Of a DNA stretch of 64,000 nucleotides, positions 1 to 10,276 are shown one piece after another (the stretch's first letter is position 1; each line of letters starts with the position of its first letter). The stretch comes from Nocardioides currus. Lineage in GTDB: Bacteria > Actinomycetota > Actinomycetes > Propionibacteriales > Nocardioidaceae. Location: assembly GCF_003057875.1 (NCBI RefSeq), contig NZ_PYXZ01000003.1, positions 248,357 through 312,356 of the forward strand. The letters run 5' to 3'. The notes beneath the pieces are model-generated. The model was not told the DNA's origin. It worked only from the letters and a program-made list of their open reading frames with translations, and did not search any database. Position numbers and translations under genes: made by a program.

Positions 1-1928
1 GCGAGATCGCGCGCCGCGTGTTCGCCACCTGCCGCCGCCTCGGCATCGGATGCGTGGCTGTGCACTCCGACGCCGACGCCGGGTTGCCGTTCGTGGCGGA
101 GGCGGACGTCGCCGTACGCCTCGAGGGGAACGCGCCCGCCGACACCTACCTCCGCGGCGACCTCGTGATCGAGGCCGCGAAGCGCAGCGGCGCCGACGCG
201 ATCCACCCGGGCTACGGCTTCCTGTCGGAGAACGCCGACTTCGCCCGCGCGGTCGAGGCTGCCGGGCTCATCTGGATCGGCCCCTCGCCCGAGTCGATCG
301 AGGCGATGGGTTCCAAGATCGAGGCCAAGCGGCTGATGAAGGCCGCCGGCGTCCCGGTGCTCGAGGCCGCGGACGGCGAGCTCCCGGTGCTGATCAAGGC
401 CAGCGCGGGCGGTGGCGGCCGCGGCATGCGGGTCGTGCGCCGCGCCGAGGACCTCGCTCCCGAGCGGGCCGCGGCCGAGGCGGAGGCCGCGAGCGCCTTC
501 GGCGACGGCACGGTGTTCCTCGAGCCGTACGTCGAGCGCAGCCGCCACGTCGAGGTGCAGGTCGTCGGCAACGGGCGCGGGGACGTGCTGGTGCTCGGCG
601 AGCGTGACTGCTCGGTGCAGCGCCGGCACCAGAAGGTGGTCGAGGAGGCGCCCGCCGCGGCCGTGCCGGGTGACGTCGTCGACGCGCTGCACGAGGCTGC
701 CCGCCAGGCCGCCGCCGCGATCGACTACCGCGGCGCCGGGACGGTGGAGTTCCTCCACGACCCCGACACCCAGCGCTTCTTCTTCCTCGAGATGAACACG
801 CGACTCCAGGTCGAGCACCCCGTCACCGAGCTCGTGTGGGGAGTCGACCTGGTCGAGCTGCAGATCGCCGTCGCCGAGGCCTGGGCGAGCGGTGCCGCCC
901 TGGGGTTCTCGCGCGGTGACGGACAACCGCAGCGGCACGCGATCGAGGTGCGGCTCTATGCCGAGGACGCGGACTACACGCCGCAGAGCGGGCGGCTGCT
1001 CACGCTCGAGATCGACCACGACGTGGCGTTCGGGGTCGGTGCCGGCGGCGAGCGCGGCGTCCGGGTCGACTCCGGCTTCGCGTCGGGCACCGAGGTCGGG
1101 ACGCACTACGACGCGATGCTCGCCAAGGTCATCGCCTGGGCGCCCAGCCGCGAGCAGGCGATCCGCCAGCTCGTCGCCGCCCTGCGCGGCGCCCGGATCC
1201 ACGGGGTCGTGACCAACCGCGACCACCTCGTCGACATCCTCCGCTCGCCCGAGTTCGTGGCCGACGAGGTGACCACGTCGTGGCTCGAGTCCGCCTCGCT
1301 CGGACCTGAGTCCGCCGCGGACTCAGGTCCGAGCGGACGTGTCGAGGTCGTCGCCGGGGCGCTGATGCTGGCCGCGGACCACGCGGCGCGGCGCACGGTC
1401 CAGGGTGGCGTCCCCGCCGCCTGGCGCAACGTCACCAGCCAGCCGCAGCGCACCACCTTCGAGGGCCACGAGCCGGTCGAGTGGTGGGGCACCCGCGACG
1501 GCTTCGTGGTCGACGGGGTGACGGTCCTGGAGGTCAGCCCGACCCACGCCCGGCTGGAGGTCGACGGCGTCGTCACGCAGACGCGCGGGCAATGGTCCGA
1601 CACCGCACCCGGCACCCCGCGCGAGCTGTGGGTCGACGGACCGGCACTGTCCGCGTGTCTGCGCGAGGTCCCACGGTTCACCGACCCCGCCGACGCGGTC
1701 GCGACGGGCAGCCTGCTCGCGCCGATGCCCGGCACGGTCGTCCGGGTCGCCGTCGCCGCCAGCGACGAGGTCGAGGCGGGGGCCGTCGTGCTCGTGCTGG
1801 AGGCCATGAAGATGCAGCACACCGTGACCGCGCCGCACGCCGGCACGGTCACCGAGATCAACGTCGAGCCCGGGGCGCAGGTTGCGTCCGGGGAAGTCCT
1901 GGCCGTCGTCACCGAGGGAGAGTCATGA
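1..1928 (+). CDS. Acyl-CoA carboxylase alpha subunit (biotin carboxylase + BCCP), 5' end outside window
   Basis: ATP- and bicarbonate-dependent carboxylation of protein-bound biotin for transfer to an acyl-CoA by a separate beta subunit. The frame is open from base 3 and encodes EIARRVFATCRRLG, the usual start of the biotin-carboxylase domain, so only a few residues are missing; the GTG at 18 is an internal Val. The ATP-grasp glycine loop GGGGRGMRVV is near nt 408-435 and EMNTRLQVEHPVTE near 790-832. The C-terminal biotinyl domain carries EAMKM with the biotin lysine at 1809-1811. An acyl-CoA dehydrogenase follows. This order matches the mycobacterial accA1-fadE19 leucine-degradation genes, so a methylcrotonyl-CoA carboxylase alpha subunit is plausible; acetyl/propionyl-CoA specificity cannot be excluded. 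A 39-bp palindrome (1297-1335) lies in frame in the linker after the carboxylase domain. Confidence 0.93.
   Translation, partial: EIARRVFATCRRLGIGCVAVHSDADAGLPFVAEADVAVRLEGNAPADTYLRGDLVIEAAKRSGADAIHPGYGFLSENADFARAVEAAGLIWIGPSPESIEAMGSKIEAKRLMKAAGVPVLEAADGELPVLIKASAGGGGRGMRVVRRAEDLAPERAAAEAEAASAFGDGTVFLEPYVERSRHVEVQVVGNGRGDVLVLGERDCSVQRRHQKVVEEAPAAAVPGDVVDALHEAARQAAAAIDYRGAGTVEFLHDPDTQRFFFLEMNTRLQVEHPVTELVWGVDLVELQIAVAEAWASGAALGFSRGDGQPQRHAIEVRLYAEDADYTPQSGRLLTLEIDHDVAFGVGAGGERGVRVDSGFASGTEVGTHYDAMLAKVIAWAPSREQAIRQLVAALRGARIHGVVTNRDHLVDILRSPEFVADEVTTSWLESASLGPESAADSGPSGRVEVVAGALMLAADHAARRTVQGGVPAAWRNVTSQPQRTTFEGHEPVEWWGTRDGFVVDGVTVLEVSPTHARLEVDGVVTQTRGQWSDTAPGTPRELWVDGPALSACLREVPRFTDPADAVATGSLLAPMPGTVVRVAVAASDEVEAGAVVLVLEAMKMQHTVTAPHAGTVTEINVEPGAQVASGEVLAVVTEGES
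1297..1335. repeat. 39-bp perfect palindrome inside the carboxylase gene
   Basis: A 19-nt arm (1297-1315) is followed by one central base (1316) and its exact reverse complement (1317-1335). The core is GGACCTGAGTCCGC and its mirror. It is read in frame as a Ser/Gly/Ala-rich stretch (about LGPESAADSGPS) between the biotin-carboxylase C-terminal domain and the region leading to the biotinyl domain. It looks like a small palindromic insertion tolerated in a linker; no second copy was noticed in this window. Confidence 0.85.
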
Positions 1929-2004
1929 ACGAGCGAAGCGAGCGAATCATCCAGCACAGCGCGCGATGTGCCTCATGCGCGCACGGAGCGAAGCGAGTAC
2001 GTGC
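1925..2004 (+). repeat. ~80-bp segment separating two otherwise coupled genes
   Basis: The carboxylase stop is part of an ATGA at 1925-1928 and the dehydrogenase start is an ATGA at 2005-2008. Removing the 80 nt between the two would restore the 4-nt start-stop overlap seen at many junctions here. The segment contains two copies of GAGCGAAGCGAG (about 1931-1942 and 1986-1997) and has no stop in the dehydrogenase frame. It resembles an inserted short interspersed repeat flanked by CATGA; insertion is inferred. Confidence 0.5.
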
Positions 2005-3165
2005 ATGAGCACGTTCACCGAGTCCGAGGAGCGGATCGAGCTCCGCAAGCAGGTCGCCAAGCTGGCCTCCAAGTACGGCCGCGACTGGTTCACCGAGAAG
2101 GCGCGCGCCGGCGAGAAGACCACCGAGCTGTGGCTCGAGATCGGCAAGGCGGGCTACCTCGGGATCAACATCGACGAGGAGTACGGCGGTGGCGGCGGCG
2201 GCATCGGCGACATCGCCGCGGTCTGCGAGGAGCTGGCCGCGCAGGGCTGTCCCCTGCTGATGATGGTCGTCAGCCCGGCGATCTGCGGGACCGTCATCGG
2301 TCGCTACGGCACGCCCGAGCAGAAGCAGCGCTGGCTGCCCGGGATCGCTGACGGCACCGCCACCATGGCCTTCGCGATCACCGAGCCCGACGCCGGCACC
2401 AACTCCCACAACATCACGACCACCGCCCGCCGCGACGGCGACGGCTGGGTGCTCAAGGGCCAGAAGATCTACATCTCCGGCGTCGACGAGGCCGAGAACG
2501 TGCTCGTCGTCGCCCGCGCGGAGGACGCGCGGACGGGCAAGCTCAAGCCGTGCCTGTTCGTGGTCCCGACCGACGCGGACGGCTTCGAGTTCACCGCGAT
2601 CCCGATGGAGATCGTCAGCCCCGAGCAGCAGTTCCAGGTGTTCATCGACGACGTCCGCCTGCCCGCCGATGCGCTCGTCGGCGACGAGGACGGCGGCCTC
2701 GTCCAGCTCTTCGCCGGGCTCAACCCGGAACGCATCATGGCCGCGTCGTTCTCCACGGGGCTGGCCAGGTTCGCCCTCGAGCGCGCGGCGGCGTACGCCA
2801 AGGAGCGGTCGGTCTTCAAGGACCCCATCGGTGCCCACCAGGCCGTCGCCCACCCGCTCGCGCAGTCGCACATCGAGATCGAGCTGGCGCGGCTGATGAC
2901 CCAGAAGGCGTCCGCGCTCTACGACGCGGGCGACGACATGGGTGCCGGCGAGGCGGCCAACATGGCGAAGTACGCCGCCGCCGAGGCGGCCTGCGACGCC
3001 GCGGACCGCGCCGTGCAGACCCACGGCGGCAACGGGATCACGCAGGAGTACGGCATGGCCGGACTGCTCGTCGCGACCCGCGCCGGCCGCATCGCGCCCG
3101 TGAGCCGGGAGATGATCCTCAACTTCGTCGCCATGCACTCGCTGGGGTTGCCGAAGTCCTACTGA
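2005..3165 (+). CDS. Acyl-CoA dehydrogenase, possibly isovaleryl-CoA dehydrogenase-like
   Basis: A 386-residue FAD flavoenzyme oxidising an acyl-CoA to the 2-enoyl-CoA. It shows the standard order: helical N-terminal domain, beta-domain with FAITEPDAGTNSH and GQKIYISG, and helical C-terminal domain with QTHGGNGITQEYG. The usual C-terminal catalytic Glu (as in IYEGT of medium-chain enzymes) is absent: the position reads RIAPVSREM. Instead GLNPERI (Glu242) aligns with the DLERL glutamate used by isovaleryl-CoA and long-chain enzymes. With the carboxylase upstream this fits leucine or other branched-chain acyl-CoA catabolism. The ATG at 2005 gives a normal family N-terminus; the frame is open upstream through the 80-bp segment, but that part is not family-like. 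Substrate is inferred. Confidence 0.9.
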   Translation: MSTFTESEERIELRKQVAKLASKYGRDWFTEKARAGEKTTELWLEIGKAGYLGINIDEEYGGGGGGIGDIAAVCEELAAQGCPLLMMVVSPAICGTVIGRYGTPEQKQRWLPGIADGTATMAFAITEPDAGTNSHNITTTARRDGDGWVLKGQKIYISGVDEAENVLVVARAEDARTGKLKPCLFVVPTDADGFEFTAIPMEIVSPEQQFQVFIDDVRLPADALVGDEDGGLVQLFAGLNPERIMAASFSTGLARFALERAAAYAKERSVFKDPIGAHQAVAHPLAQSHIEIELARLMTQKASALYDAGDDMGAGEAANMAKYAAAEAACDAADRAVQTHGGNGITQEYGMAGLLVATRAGRIAPVSREMILNFVAMHSLGLPKSY

Positions 3166-3237
3166 GGGGCCGATCGAGGCACGTTCCGGTCACGGTGAGG
3201 CCACGAAGGCAACGTGTGGAAAAGAGATCTGTCAGGA

Positions 3238-3268
3238 ACCGTTGACAGGAAGCCTTCCCGTCAACGGT
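3238..3268. promoter_or_regulatory. 31-bp near-perfect palindrome in the dehydrogenase-peptidase gap
   Basis: Outer arms ACCGTTGAC (3238-3246) and GTCAACGGT (3260-3268) enclose GGAAG-C-CTTCC (3248-3258). Only the 3247/3259 pair mismatches. It is 72 nt after the dehydrogenase stop and 60 nt before the peptidase start. No T-run follows, so it could be an operator for the peptidase or a GC-type terminator. The rest of the 162-nt gap shows nothing recognisable. Confidence 0.6.
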
Positions 3269-3327
3269 AATCAGCGCAGTCATATTCGCCGGGGCGGCTC
3301 GTTGCTGCCCTTTCATCCACCGGAGAT

Positions 3328-6570
<3,243 letters not shown>

Positions 6571-6593
6571 CCTGACCAGCAGCACTGCACCAC

Positions 6594-6626
6594 GAGCGGG
6601 GGTCGGCCGATGGCCGGCCCCCGCTC
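6594..6626. terminator. Bidirectional hairpin terminator
   Basis: A 15-bp stem (6594-6608 with 6612-6626, one G-U/G-T pair) closes on a 3-nt loop, just after the peptidase stop and before the convergent FAD-oxidase stop. It lacks a U-tract, as is common for actinobacterial terminators, and would serve both strands. Confidence 0.8.
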
Positions 6627-6639
6627 GGCGTGCCCGGCA

Positions 6640-8034
6640 TCACGCCGGCGTGATGTTGGCGTTGTGGCGGAAGAAGTTCGTCGGGTCGTACGCCGCCTTG
6701 AGCCGCCGCAGCCGGTCGAGCTGTGAAGCGGAGTAGGCCTGCGCGAGGCGCGAGGCGCCGTCGTCGGAGGTGAAGTTCACGTAGACCCCGCGACTGTGCG
6801 GCGCGAGGTCGTCGAAGAAGCCACGCACCCAGGCCCGGTGCCGGTCGGCCTCGCCCGACTGCTCGGGCAGCCACGAGCCGACGATGTTGATGTCGTGGGC
6901 GGCGGTGCGGTGCGGGAAGGCCGTCGCGTCCTCGGGCACCCGCGACATCGCCCCGCCGAAGCTGAAGATCGGGACCGACGAGAGCGGGGAGCTGATCGTC
7001 GCGAGGTGCTCGCAGATGATGGCGATGACGTCGTCGGTGAGCGGGCCGAGGCGGTGCGACTTCCAGTAGTAGTGGCGTCCGTGCGGCACCGCCGCGTCGA
7101 GCATCTTCTGGTGGGCGACGTACGGCTTCGTGGTGATCGCGTCGACCAGCGGGGTGCCGAGGGCACGCAGGGGCTTCAGGTGCTCCTCGCCGGCCTCGAT
7201 GTCGCCGGCCCACGTCACGATCAGCCCGACGATCGGGGTGCCGTGCACCTCGGTCGGGAAGACGGGCAGCGGCGGCGCGAGCCGGAGGTTGGCCATCAGG
7301 CCGAGCTCGTCGGGCGCGTCGGCGATGAAGTCGCGCAGGAAGGCGAGGACGGCCGGGGCCTGCGCGGCGGGCCAGGCGATCAGGCCGGCGAGGATGCTCG
7401 GCCCGAGCGGCTGGAGGTCGAACTCGAAGCTGGTCACCACCCCGAAGTTGCCTCCGCCGCCGCGCAGCCCCCAGAAGAGGTCGGAGTTCTGGTCGGCGCT
7501 CGCCACGACGTGCTCCCCGTCGGCGGTGACGACGTCGCATGCGCGCAGGGCGTCGATGGAGAGGCCCTGCTTGCGCATCAGGTGGCCGATCCCCCCGCCG
7601 AGGGTGAGCCCGGCGATCCCGGTGTGGCTGACGAAGCCGCCGGTCGCGGCCAGCCCGAAGGCCTGGGCCTCGCGGTCCACGTCGGCCTGGAGGGCGCCGC
7701 CCCCGGCCCTGATGGTGCGCGCGACCGGGTCGACGCGGGTGCCGGTCATCGCCGACAGGTCGATGACGATGCCGTCGTCGACCACGGCGTGCCCGGCCAC
7801 GGCGTGGCCGCCCCCGCGGACGGAGGCGGGCAGGTCGTGCTCGCGGGCGAAGCGGATCGCGGCCGCGACGTCGGCGGCACCGCGGGCCCGCGCGACGAGG
7901 AGCGGGTGGCGCTGGATCTCCCCGTTCCAGACCTGCCGTGCGTCGTCGTACGCCGGGTGGTCGCGGCCGATGAGGTCGCCGCTGAAGTGCGGCGCGAGCG
8001 CCTCGACGCTGGGGGCGGTGGCAGTGGTGGTCAT
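6640..8034 (-). CDS. FAD-linked oxidase, berberine-bridge-enzyme-like
   Basis: A 464-residue flavoprotein. The N-terminal FAD_binding_4 domain includes RGGGHAVAGH, whose first His is the family's usual 8-alpha-histidyl attachment site, and GLTLGGGIGHLMRKQGL. The C-terminal BBE segment ends DPTNFFRHN. The position that holds the second, cysteinyl flavin link in bicovalent BBE enzymes is not Cys, so single covalent attachment is expected. No signal peptide is seen. Start ATG 8034 is preceded by GGAGGA four bases away. It is divergent from an HxlR regulator across an intergenic region with inverted repeats, suggesting the regulator controls it. Family members oxidise sugars, alkaloids or secondary metabolites; substrate here unknown. 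Confidence 0.88.
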   Translation of the reverse strand: MTTTATAPSVEALAPHFSGDLIGRDHPAYDDARQVWNGEIQRHPLLVARARGAADVAAAIRFAREHDLPASVRGGGHAVAGHAVVDDGIVIDLSAMTGTRVDPVARTIRAGGGALQADVDREAQAFGLAATGGFVSHTGIAGLTLGGGIGHLMRKQGLSIDALRACDVVTADGEHVVASADQNSDLFWGLRGGGGNFGVVTSFEFDLQPLGPSILAGLIAWPAAQAPAVLAFLRDFIADAPDELGLMANLRLAPPLPVFPTEVHGTPIVGLIVTWAGDIEAGEEHLKPLRALGTPLVDAITTKPYVAHQKMLDAAVPHGRHYYWKSHRLGPLTDDVIAIICEHLATISSPLSSVPIFSFGGAMSRVPEDATAFPHRTAAHDINIVGSWLPEQSGEADRHRAWVRGFFDDLAPHSRGVYVNFTSDDGASRLAQAYSASQLDRLRRLKAAYDPTNFFRHNANITPA

Positions 8035-8086
8035 GGTGTCCTCCCTGGGTGTGGCCTTCAGGGTCGGCCCGGCCCGATCGGCGCTG

Positions 8087-8116
8087 CCAGTACCGAACCT
8101 GTACTGGTACAGAACC
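8087..8116. promoter_or_regulatory. Candidate HxlR operator in divergent promoter region
   Basis: CCAGTAC (8087-8093) and GTACTGG (8101-8107) form a perfect 7-bp inverted repeat with a 7-nt spacer. Overlapping it are TGTAC-TG-GTACA (8100-8111) and a direct repeat GTACnGAACC at 8090-8099 and 8107-8116. The site lies 21-50 nt upstream of the regulator -10 hexamer and between the two divergent genes, where a small dimeric repressor would be expected to bind. Confidence 0.6.
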
Positions 8117-8127
8117 CATAGCGGTCC

Positions 8128-8139
8128 TACCGTCGGAGG
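8128..8139 (+). promoter_or_regulatory. -10 element for a leaderless hxlR-type transcript
   Basis: TACCGT at 8128-8133 is followed by six bases and the ATG at 8140. The GGAGG touching the ATG (8135-8139) is too close to act as a Shine-Dalgarno site, which supports transcription starting at the start codon. Confidence 0.55.
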
Positions 8140-8808
8140 ATGACGACGACCTACGGCCAGTTCTGTCCGGTGGCGATGGCCTCCGAGGTGCTCACCGAGC
8201 GCTGGACGCCGCTCGTCGTGCGCGAGCTCCTGTGCGGCAGCACCCGCTTCAACGACCTGCGCCGCGGCGTACCCCTCATGTCACCGGCCCTGCTGTCGAA
8301 GCGGCTCAAGACCCTCGAGCGGGTCGGCGTCGTCGAGCACCGCGACGGGGAGTACCTCCTGACGCCTGCCGGCCAGGAGCTGCGGGGCGTGGTCGAGGCG
8401 CTCGGGGTCTGGGGCCAGCGGTGGGCGCGTGGCGACGTGGTCGCCAAGAAGTACGACGCCTCGCTGCTGATGTGGGACATCCACCGCAACGTCGACGTCG
8501 CCGCCCTGCCGACCGAGCGGATCGTGGTGCACTTCCACCTGCAGGGCTCCAGCGACCGCAAGAGCCACTTCTGGCTGGTGCTGCAGTCGCCGACGGTCGA
8601 CCTGTGCCTCACCGACCCCGGCCACGACGTCGACGTCGAGGTCGCCGGTCACATCGCCACGATGGTCGACTACTGGATGGGGCGCGCCGACTTCATGACG
8701 GCCGTGAAGGCCGGCGAGCTGTCCGTCGCCGGTCCGCGCCCGCTCGTGCGTGCGCTGCCGACGTGGTTCACCCGGAGCCTGTTCGCCCCGGTGCCGCTGC
8801 CGGCGTGA
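8140..8808 (+). CDS. HxlR-family transcriptional regulator with C-terminal sterol-carrier-like domain
   Basis: A 222-residue protein. The N-terminal winged helix (residues 1-100) has the HxlR signature: a conserved N-terminal Cys (Cys9 in GQFCPVA), ERWTPLVVREL and SPALLSKRLKTLERVGVVE. HxlR proteins are dimeric; several sense electrophiles or oxidants through this Cys. Residues about 105-220 form a second domain resembling the SCP2-like tail found in some actinobacterial HxlR proteins, suggesting an additional hydrophobic ligand. It likely controls the divergent FAD oxidase and itself through the 8087-8116 repeats. Confidence 0.88.
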   Translation: MTTTYGQFCPVAMASEVLTERWTPLVVRELLCGSTRFNDLRRGVPLMSPALLSKRLKTLERVGVVEHRDGEYLLTPAGQELRGVVEALGVWGQRWARGDVVAKKYDASLLMWDIHRNVDVAALPTERIVVHFHLQGSSDRKSHFWLVLQSPTVDLCLTDPGHDVDVEVAGHIATMVDYWMGRADFMTAVKAGELSVAGPRPLVRALPTWFTRSLFAPVPLPA

Positions 8809-8824
8809 GGCCTCAGCGCCCGTA

Positions 8825-8885
8825 GCGCTACCGGACGGTCCGGTGGTGTTCGGCGCACTGCGCCCACCCGACTGTCCGGTAGCGC
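8825..8885. promoter_or_regulatory. Cluster of GTCCGGT repeats upstream of the YjbR gene
   Basis: A perfect 12-bp inverted repeat, GCGCTACCGGAC (8825-8836) and GTCCGGTAGCGC (8874-8885), is separated by 37 nt. A further GTCCGGT at 8838-8844 makes a 15-bp palindrome with the left arm (8830-8844). Three heptamers within 61 bp just upstream of a promoter suggest a DNA-looping operator. A terminator for the HxlR gene, which ends at 8808, is the alternative. Confidence 0.5.
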
Positions 8886-8909
8886 GGCCGCCCTGTCGGT
8901 CGGCCCTCC

Positions 8910-8915
8910 TAGGCT
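8910..8915 (+). promoter_or_regulatory. -10 element TAGGCT for leaderless YjbR-like gene
   Basis: TAGGCT ends 7 nt before the ATG at 8923 and no Shine-Dalgarno sequence lies between them. Confidence 0.5.
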
Positions 8916-8922
8916 GTCGCGC

Positions 8923-9297
8923 ATGGCCCCGAAGGACCGACCGCTGGTGCCCGAGGAGTGGGTGCGGCGGCTGAGCGCGATCCTGTGCGCGCTGCCCGAG
9001 TGTGCGGAGGAGCCGGCCTGGGTCGGCACCCGGTGGCGGGTCGGGCAGGCCACCATCGCGCACGTCTTCGGTGGCGAGGACCAGCTGTTCCGGATCACGT
9101 TCCGCGCCGAGCCCGACGAGGTGATGGCCTTCGAGCACCTCGGCGACCCCTACTTCCGTTCCGGCTGGGGCGCCAACGTCGTCGGGATGCTGCTCGACGG
9201 CGACACCGACTGGGTCGAGCTCGGCGAGCTGCTCACCGACTCCTACTGCCTCCAGGCCCCGGCCCGGCTGGTGCAGCACGTCGAGCGCCCGGCCTGA
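8923..9297 (+). CDS. MmcQ/YjbR family protein
   Basis: A 124-residue single-domain protein of the MmcQ/YjbR (cyclic phage-associated CyaY-like fold) family. Typical features are the N-terminal helix around LSAILCALP, WVGTRWRVG, the FRAEPDEV strand, and the FRSGWGANVVGMLLDGDTDW block before a C-terminal DSYCLQAP helix. The family's biochemical role is unsettled; DNA binding has been proposed. It stands alone on its strand. Function cannot be assigned from context. Confidence 0.8.
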   Translation: MAPKDRPLVPEEWVRRLSAILCALPECAEEPAWVGTRWRVGQATIAHVFGGEDQLFRITFRAEPDEVMAFEHLGDPYFRSGWGANVVGMLLDGDTDWVELGELLTDSYCLQAPARLVQHVERPA

Positions 9298-9317
9298 CCG
9301 GCCGGCGCTCCTGACGG

Positions 9318-9743
9318 TCAGGCGTTCGGCTGGCTGACCCGCACGTGGTTCCCGAAGGGGTCGCGGATGCCGAAGTCGGTGCCGTAGGGCTGCTCGACCG
9401 GCTCCTGGGTCACCTCGACGCCGGCGTCGACGAGGGCGGCGTACGTCGCGTGCACGTCGTCGCTCTGGAGGAACAGCCCGCCGAGCGCGCCCTTGGTGAC
9501 GAGCTCGCGGACCTGGGCGGCGGTCGCCTCGTCGTGCTGCGGGCCGCCGACGAGCTCGAGGAGCAGGGACGTGTCCTGGCCAGGCACGCCGATGGTCAAC
9601 CAGCGCATGAACCCGAGGTCGATGTCGTCGCGCACCTCGAACCCGAGGTGGGAGGTGTAGAAGTCGAGTGCCTCGTCCTGGTCGAGGACGGGCACGCTGC
9701 GGATGTGCAGGGAGGTGATGTGGTTGCTGTTGTCGTTGGTCAT
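9318..9743 (-). CDS. VOC-family (glyoxalase/dioxygenase fold) protein
   Basis: A 141-residue vicinal-oxygen-chelate domain made of two beta-alpha-beta-beta-beta units. It starts ITSLHIRSVPVLDQDEALDFYTSHLGFEV and ends with IRDPFGNHVRVSQ, the usual closing metal-ligand strand. Such small proteins may be lyases, dioxygenases, antibiotic-binding proteins or stress proteins. It begins 10 nt after the AraC regulator stop, so the two are probably co-transcribed. Confidence 0.85.
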   Translation of the reverse strand: MTNDNSNHITSLHIRSVPVLDQDEALDFYTSHLGFEVRDDIDLGFMRWLTIGVPGQDTSLLLELVGGPQHDEATAAQVRELVTKGALGGLFLQSDDVHATYAALVDAGVEVTQEPVEQPYGTDFGIRDPFGNHVRVSQPNA

Positions 9744-9753
9744 GACGAGGACG

Positions 9754-10200
9754 CTAGGCGGGCGAGGGGTCGGGTCGCTTCTCCGAAACCGCTGTCCGTG
9801 GGGCGCCCTCGCGCGGACGGGTCCACGCGGCGATGAAGCACGACGGCACGTGCACCGGCTCGTGCCTGGTCCGGAACTCGCTCGGTGAGCAGCCGACGAC
9901 CGTGCTGAAGGTCCGGCTGAACGTCCCCAGGCTGGCGAACCCCACGTCCCACGCGATGTCGGTGACGGGCCGGTCGGTCTGGCGGAGCAGCGTCATGGCC
10001 CGCTCGACGCGTCGACGCTGGAGGTAGCGGTGCGGCGTCTCGCCGTACACCTCCTTGAAGACGCGGCCGAACTGCGAGGCGCTGAGGTGCGCGATGCGGG
10101 CCAGGGTGGGCAGGTCGAGGGGCTCGGCGTAGCGCCGGTCCATCTCGTCGCGGGCACGCAGCATCCGGCGGTTCACGTCCTCCTGCGGGGTCAGCGCCAC
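9754..10200 (-). CDS. AraC-family transcriptional regulator (short form)
   Basis: 148 residues from GTG 10200. The protein is essentially the two-HTH AraC DNA-binding domain at the N-terminus (LPTLARIAHLSASQFGRVFKE; VTDIAWDVGFASLGTFSRTF), followed by a ~45-residue tail with no recognised effector domain. The start is chosen because a TACCGT hexamer lies six bases upstream and the HTH begins soon after. The frame stays open upstream to about 10524, but that extension is Arg/Pro-rich and unlike any AraC domain. Probably controls the VOC gene behind it. Confidence 0.85.
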   Translation of the reverse strand: MALTPQEDVNRRMLRARDEMDRRYAEPLDLPTLARIAHLSASQFGRVFKEVYGETPHRYLQRRRVERAMTLLRQTDRPVTDIAWDVGFASLGTFSRTFSTVVGCSPSEFRTRHEPVHVPSCFIAAWTRPREGAPRTAVSEKRPDPSPA

Positions 10201-10206
10201 GCGGTC

Positions 10207-10212
10207 ACGGTA
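10207..10212 (-). promoter_or_regulatory. -10 element TACCGT for leaderless araC-type gene
   Basis: On the minus strand TACCGT is followed by six bases (10206-10201) and GTG at 10200. Confidence 0.5.
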
Positions 10213-10276
10213 ACGGTCCGGGCACGGGGTCGGTGGTGGGCTGGTGGGGCTTGGTCGGGCGGCGCATGCTGGAGGG

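Noticed and set aside
18..20. GTG 18 as the start of the carboxylase gene
   Set aside because: The codons before it encode the conserved EIARR, so the gene starts upstream of the window.
1925..2004. Short separate gene in the carboxylase-dehydrogenase gap
   Set aside because: It would be 27 residues with repeat-like sequence and no ribosome-binding site of its own.
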